Positions 60,269 through 64,000 of a DNA stretch of 64,000 nucleotides are shown here, one piece after another; within the stretch, counting starts at the first letter, position 1; each line of letters begins with the position of its first letter. Both the position numbers and the translations under genes were made by a program. This stretch comes from Limimaricola sp027213785 (GTDB taxonomy: Bacteria; Pseudomonadota; Alphaproteobacteria; Rhodobacterales; Rhodobacteraceae). The DNA lies in NCBI RefSeq assembly GCF_050847355.1, contig NZ_CP193755.1, positions 1,860,001-1,924,000 on the forward strand. The letters are read 5' to 3'. Below the pieces are notes generated by a model, which ran no database searches, was not told the DNA's origin, and saw nothing but the letters and a program-made list of their open reading frames with translations.

Positions 60269-61205
60269 CGTCGCGCTCCTTCTCGTCCGCAAGCTCCTGG
60301 GTGACGCGCAGCGCCACCGAGCCGTTCTTGCGACGGCCCATCGCGGCGCGGAACAGCGCCAGACCGTTGCACGATACGGTGGCCTCGTGATCCATGTCGA
60401 TGCCGAGGTCAATGATGTCGCCCGGTTTCCAGTCCAGAACCTCGCGCAGGCCGAGCCGCACCTCGTGCAGCATCGCCGTCACCCGCGCCTCGGAGCCCTC
60501 GATCGAGCGGCTCAGTGCCTCGCGCCAGCCGCTCTCGACGCCGAGGTCGCCGCCCGGAAAACTCTGCGACAGCAATGGCCGCACCGTCTGCAGCGTCGTA
60601 TCGGGAATGACGATGTGAAAGACGCCGCCGCGCCCTTCGAGGCTGACCTGCAGCGCGATCCGCACCGCCGGGGCGATCGGCGGCGCCAGCACCGCGTTCG
60701 ACGGGCGGCTTTCGAGGTGGTCATGCCGGAACTTCACCGGGCCCACCGGCTCGAAGGCGGCCTCGAGATCCGCCAGCACCAGCTCGGCCAGCTTCTGGCC
60801 GAATCGCTTTTCGATGGCGGTGAAGCTTCGCGGCGTCCATGGCCGCCCGTCGCCGCTGCGGCCACCCAGCATGATCTCGAGGGTCGAGAACAACAGCTCC
60901 GGCGACAACGCGACCGCGAGCCGCCCGTCCCAGGGCTCGGCCCGCGCCACCGCGGTCAGGGCCGGCGCGGCGATCCCGTCGAGCGCATCGGCGCAGGGCA
61001 TGTATTCGAAGGAGAGCAGCGTCACCTCGGCAGGCATCGCCGCAAAGGTCTTGAAGGCCCCGCCCAGGCCGAGGGCGTAGCGCTCGAAGATCGCCTCCAG
61101 CAAGGGCAGCCGCTCGTAGCTGAGCGAGGCCATCTGGATGATCTGCTCCTCGATGCTGCCCTGGGTCAGGCCGCCTTCGGGCTCACGCAGCGTGCGCTGG
61201 CTCAT
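60252..61205 (-). CDS. fliM: Flagellar motor switch protein FliM
   Basis: The 317-residue C-ring protein shows SYERLPLLEAIFERYALGLG, LLFSTLEIMLGG, FTAIEKRFGQKLAELVLADL and the C-terminal SpoA-type domain (LREVLDWKPGDIIDLGI). It controls rotation at the cytoplasmic face. The N-terminus reads MSQRTLREPEGGLTQGSIEE and lacks the usual LSQxEIDALL peptide that binds phosphorylated CheY. GGGGAG stands before the ATG, so the start is secure. No fliN gene is in the window. Confidence 0.92.
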   Translation of the reverse strand: MSQRTLREPEGGLTQGSIEEQIIQMASLSYERLPLLEAIFERYALGLGGAFKTFAAMPAEVTLLSFEYMPCADALDGIAAPALTAVARAEPWDGRLAVALSPELLFSTLEIMLGGRSGDGRPWTPRSFTAIEKRFGQKLAELVLADLEAAFEPVGPVKFRHDHLESRPSNAVLAPPIAPAVRIALQVSLEGRGGVFHIVIPDTTLQTVRPLLSQSFPGGDLGVESGWREALSRSIEGSEARVTAMLHEVRLGLREVLDWKPGDIIDLGIDMDHEATVSCNGLALFRAAMGRRKNGSVALRVTQELADEKERDDGDAD

Positions 61206-61218
61206 GCGATCTCCCCTT

Positions 61219-61782
61219 TCACTGGACGATCATGTCCGAGACGAGGATCTCGCGCGGCGCCTCGCCACCCGAGACCGCGCGGGCCCGGCGCAGCAGTTCG
61301 GACTTCAGTTCCGATAGGCCGAGGCTGCCGCGCAGGTCGCGCTCGTCCAGCGTGCGCAGGTAGTCCTGAAAGCTGTCGCGCATGTAGATCTGCCGTTCCG
61401 GCAGCCGCGCTGCGTCCGGTGCGGTCGAATCGTAGATCAGCGCGAGGTCGAGCTTGAGGAAACGGCTGGTCTGGCGGCCCGAGGCGGTGGTGGCGGTGAT
61501 GTTGACGATGATCTCCTCGAAGGGCAGCGCCATATGCGCCGGATCGGCGGCCAGCGCCGCGCGCATCTCCTCGGCCGCGGGCTCCGCCGGCTCGGAGACC
61601 GGCTCGGTCTCGGCCGCATCGCCGCCCAAACCGGCCAGTTCGAGGATTCGTGCCGGGCCGACCGCCGCGATCAATCCGCCGCCCAAGGCGATCACGGAGA
61701 GAAACACGAGCAATATCAGGCGCAGCCGACCGGGCCGCGCGCCGCTTGCCTTGCCGGCCATCTTGGCATTCGCTTCGGACAT
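61219..61782 (-). CDS. fliL: Flagellar basal-body protein FliL
   Basis: The 187-residue protein has one membrane segment (about residues 21-41), a Glu/Ala/Pro-rich linker and the FliL domain: FEEIIVNITATTASGRQTSR, FLKLDLALIYD, RQIYMRDSFQDYLRTL and a C-terminal ILVSDMIVQ. It associates with the stator units and supports torque. It is 13 bases upstream of fliM and divergent from fliF. Confidence 0.93.
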   Translation of the reverse strand: MSEANAKMAGKASGARPGRLRLILLVFLSVIALGGGLIAAVGPARILELAGLGGDAAETEPVSEPAEPAAEEMRAALAADPAHMALPFEEIIVNITATTASGRQTSRFLKLDLALIYDSTAPDAARLPERQIYMRDSFQDYLRTLDERDLRGSLGLSELKSELLRRARAVSGGEAPREILVSDMIVQ

Positions 61783-61923
61783 GTTGGTTCCCGCGATTGT
61801 CGGAACATGGACAATATGTGGTTTTCGGACCCAACAGGCAAGAACTTATCCATGACTATACTTGTTCCATGGAATGTTTTGAGGATAGTTTCGACACAAA
61901 GACCCGTATCGGCGAGGCTTTGC
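61783..61923. promoter_or_regulatory. Divergent flagellar promoter region (fliL / fliF)
   Basis: This A+T-rich gap carries TATCCATGA at 61847-61855, shared with the fliI/flgB gap. No clear CtrA or sigma-54 site is seen. If fliF instead starts at the ATG at 61852, part of this region is coding. Confidence 0.35.
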
Positions 61924-63642
61924 GTGCAATCCATCATCGACAACCTCGCGGCCCTCGGACGGCCCCGGCTCATCGCCTTGGGCGCAACCGGCCTCGGTCT
62001 CGTGCTGGCGCTGCTGGTCGGGCTGAACCTCGTGCTGGCCCCGAACTTCGCGCCGCTCTACTCGGATCTGTCGCTCGCCACCGCCGGCCGGGTGGTTTCG
62101 GCGCTGGAGCAGGACGGCTTCGACGTGGAGCTGTCGGGCGGCGGCACCATCGTCTCGGTGCCACAGGACGACGTGGCCCGGGCCCGCATGGCGCTGGCCG
62201 AGCAGGGCCTGCCCGGCGAGGGCGGTGCCGGCTGGGAGATCTTCGACCAGTCCTCGGGCCTCGGCATGAACAGCTTCATGCAGCAGGTGAGCCGGCTGCG
62301 CGCTCTCGAAGGGGAACTCGCCCGGTCGATCCAGACCATCGACGGCATCGACGCGGCCCGCGTGCATCTCGTGCTGCCCGAGCGCGAGGCCTTCTCGCGC
62401 ACCCGGCCCGAGCCCTCGGCCTCGGTGATCGTGCGCGGACGCGCCACCTCCTCGATCTCGCGCCGGCAGGGTCTCGCGATCCGGGCGCTGGTGGCCTCGG
62501 CGGTGCCCGATCTCGCCGCCTCGCGCGTCACCGTGCTCTCGGCCAGCGGCGAGACGATCCTGTCGGAAGAGACCGAGGGCGACGCCGGCGTGCAGGCGGC
62601 GGGGGCCTCGATGCAGGAGCGGCTGCAGCGGTCGATCACCGAGATGCTGACCGCCCGCGTCGGCGCCGGCAACGCCCGTGTGCAGGTCAATGTCGACCTC
62701 TCGACCGAGCGCCAGGTGATCCGCGAGCAGAGCTTCAACCCCGATCAGCAGGTGGTGCGCTCGACCGAGACCCGCCAGGAGGAGAACCAGGACCGCGAGG
62801 GCACGCAGCAGGAGGTCGGCGTCGGCAACAACCTGCCCCCCGAACTGGGCGGCGACGTGAATGGCGAACAGTCCGCCTCGACCTCGACCCGCACCGACGA
62901 GATCGTCAATTACGAAATCGGCTCGACCCAAAGCGAGACGGTGCGCGAGCCCGGATCGGTGGAGCGGATCTCGGTCGCGGTGCTGGTCAACGGCATCTAC
63001 AACGTCGCCGCGAACGGCGAGACGGTCTACGAGGAGCGCAGCCCCGAAGAGCTGGAGCGGCTCGCGGCGCTGGTGCGCTCGGCGGTGGGCTATGACGAGG
63101 CGCGCGGCGATCTGGTCTCGGTCGATAGCCTGCGCTTCATGGATTACTCGATGGATGTCGGCGCCCCGATCGGTCTGACGATGGGCCAGACCATCGCCCA
63201 GAATTTCGGCGCGATCCTGCGCGGCACCTTCGCCCTGGCGCTGGTCGCGGCGGTGCTGGCCTTCGGGCTTCGGCCGATGCTGCGCCGCGTGCTGCCCGAG
63301 GTGGCGCCGGGCCTGGCGCTCGCCGGGGCCGATGGCGCGGGCCAGCTCGGCTACGAGGGCGGCCCGGCCGGGGCCGGCGCCCCGCGCCTGCCCGGCACTG
63401 CGGCGGCACCAGGCTCGGAACTCGGCCAGCCCGGGATGATCGGCGCAACGGGACCGGGACAGCAGGCCGTGCTGCCCTACGAGCAGCAGATCGCGACCTG
63501 GGAGGGCGACGAGATGGTGTCGCTCGCCTCGGTCGAGGGCAAGATCGGCAAGCGCCGCCTCATCTCGGTCGGCGAGATGGTCGAGAACGAGCCCGAGGCC
63601 TCGTTGAAGGTGGTGCAGGGCTGGCTGGCCGAGGAGGCCTGA
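61924..63642 (+). CDS. fliF: Flagellar MS-ring protein FliF
   Basis: The 572-residue protein forms the MS ring in the inner membrane. It has an N-terminal membrane helix (about residues 17-37), the ring-building domains with PLYSDLSLATAGRVVSALEQ, ARVHLVLPEREAFSRTRPEP-like text and NYEIGSTQSETVREPGSVER, a second membrane helix near residue 440, and the C-terminal FliG-binding end (LISVGEMVENEPEASLKVVQ). I prefer GTG 61924 (VQSIIDNLAALGRPRL), preceded by GAGG, because FliF proteins usually begin this way; an ATG at 61852 is in frame. Confidence 0.93.
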   Translation: MQSIIDNLAALGRPRLIALGATGLGLVLALLVGLNLVLAPNFAPLYSDLSLATAGRVVSALEQDGFDVELSGGGTIVSVPQDDVARARMALAEQGLPGEGGAGWEIFDQSSGLGMNSFMQQVSRLRALEGELARSIQTIDGIDAARVHLVLPEREAFSRTRPEPSASVIVRGRATSSISRRQGLAIRALVASAVPDLAASRVTVLSASGETILSEETEGDAGVQAAGASMQERLQRSITEMLTARVGAGNARVQVNVDLSTERQVIREQSFNPDQQVVRSTETRQEENQDREGTQQEVGVGNNLPPELGGDVNGEQSASTSTRTDEIVNYEIGSTQSETVREPGSVERISVAVLVNGIYNVAANGETVYEERSPEELERLAALVRSAVGYDEARGDLVSVDSLRFMDYSMDVGAPIGLTMGQTIAQNFGAILRGTFALALVAAVLAFGLRPMLRRVLPEVAPGLALAGADGAGQLGYEGGPAGAGAPRLPGTAAAPGSELGQPGMIGATGPGQQAVLPYEQQIATWEGDEMVSLASVEGKIGKRRLISVGEMVENEPEASLKVVQGWLAEEA

Positions 63643-63643
63643 G

Positions 63644-64000
63644 ATGTCGATCTTCGAACGGGATTTCGACCATGAGATCGCGCAGGAACGCCAGCTGGCG
63701 CGGCGCGAGGCGCAGGCGCGCCATACCGATGACGAGCTGCTCGCCGCCGTCGCCGCCGCCCGCGACGAGGCGCTGGCGCAGGGCCGCGCCGAGGGCCGCG
63801 CCAAGGCCGAGGCCGAGGCGTGCGCCGCCGAAGACGCGGCCCGCTCGGCGGCGCTGGAACGGATCGCCGGGCGGCTTGGCGAGATCATGGCGCAGGAGGC
63901 GCGGCACCGCGCCGCGCTCGAGGCGCAGCTGCTCGACTATGCCGCGACCACCGCCGCGACTGTCCTGCCCGAGATCCTCGAGGCCCATGCCCATCGCCGC
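63644..64000 (+). CDS. fliH: Flagellar assembly protein FliH, N-terminal part (cut by window edge)
   Basis: An ATG at 63644, one base after the fliF stop and behind GAGGAGG, opens a frame that runs off the end of the window (119 codons). It begins MSIFERDFDHEIAQERQLAR and is a long charged helix with the GRAEGRAKAEAEA type repeats of FliH, then RHRAALEAQLLDYAATTAAT. FliH binds and restrains FliI during export. The C-terminal FliI-binding part is outside the window. Confidence 0.82.
   Translation, partial: MSIFERDFDHEIAQERQLARREAQARHTDDELLAAVAAARDEALAQGRAEGRAKAEAEACAAEDAARSAALERIAGRLGEIMAQEARHRAALEAQLLDYAATTAATVLPEILEAHAHRR

Noticed and set aside
52839..61923. CtrA (TTAA-N7-TTAA) or sigma-54 promoters in the flagellar gaps
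   Set aside because: I searched both divergent gaps by eye and found neither pattern.

Overview
The window looks like the chromosome of a GC-rich alphaproteobacterium, most likely a Rhodobacterales/Rhodobacteraceae member. The evidence is the alphaproteobacterial-type 16S/23S operon ending in 5S and tRNA-fMet, the fliI / flgBC-fliE-fliQ-slt-flhA-fliR-flhB / motE-fliM-fliL / fliF-fliH flagellar layout with a DUF6468 gene inside it, Tat-exported TRAP and L,D-transpeptidase proteins, and short ATGA overlaps throughout. I could not run any database search, so family names rest on motifs read by eye.

Region by region. Positions 1-4.8 kb are accessory DNA with visibly more A+T: the 3' part of a GmrSD-like DUF262/DUF1524 gene, a stretch without genes, small hypothetical and membrane proteins, and an IS1182-type insertion sequence whose transposase carries an early stop codon. 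Positions 4.8-13.4 kb form an envelope redox / L,D-transpeptidase island. Four of its minus-strand genes overlap by 4 bases each (dsbD-like, TlpA-like, L,D-transpeptidase, DsbA-like), followed by a second L,D-transpeptidase and a metallo-beta-lactamase-fold protein. A two-component system is divergent from it and a third L,D-transpeptidase lies downstream. Three CTTAAG-type paired boxes, with half-sites 11 bp apart, sit in the promoter gaps. Positions 13.6-16.9 kb hold a VOC remnant, a zinc-ribbon protein, a DUF6958-type protein, a divergent HxlR regulator/VOC pair, another VOC protein and a small ORF.

Positions 16.9-22.8 kb are a complete rRNA operon on the minus strand (16S, tRNA-Ala, tRNA-Ile, 23S, 5S, tRNA-fMet), with three copies of a 30-bp hairpin element in its spacers. 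A fourth L,D-transpeptidase lies upstream of it. Positions 23.8-33.2 kb are an alpha-glucan operon: glgE, a treS-maltokinase fusion, glgB and malQ. Together these convert trehalose to maltose-1-phosphate and then to branched glucan. A TPP riboswitch and thiC follow. Positions 35.4-41.7 kb carry an EamA permease and a very large DUF4011 / SF1 helicase / Vsr-like nuclease protein that is a candidate phage-defence factor.

Positions 41.9-45.0 kb are a TRAP transporter whose substrate-binding gene points toward its permease genes. Positions 45.3-50.0 kb are a Liv-type ABC transporter (two ATPases, binding protein, two permeases) with a translationally coupled leader ORF. After an Hsp70-like gene (50.1-51.4 kb), the rest (51.4-64.0 kb) is a flagellar gene cluster cut by the window edge inside fliH.

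The most interesting unit is the thiol-redox/L,D-transpeptidase island with its own two-component system. It suggests a dedicated system that keeps the catalytic cysteines of peptidoglycan cross-linking enzymes reduced.
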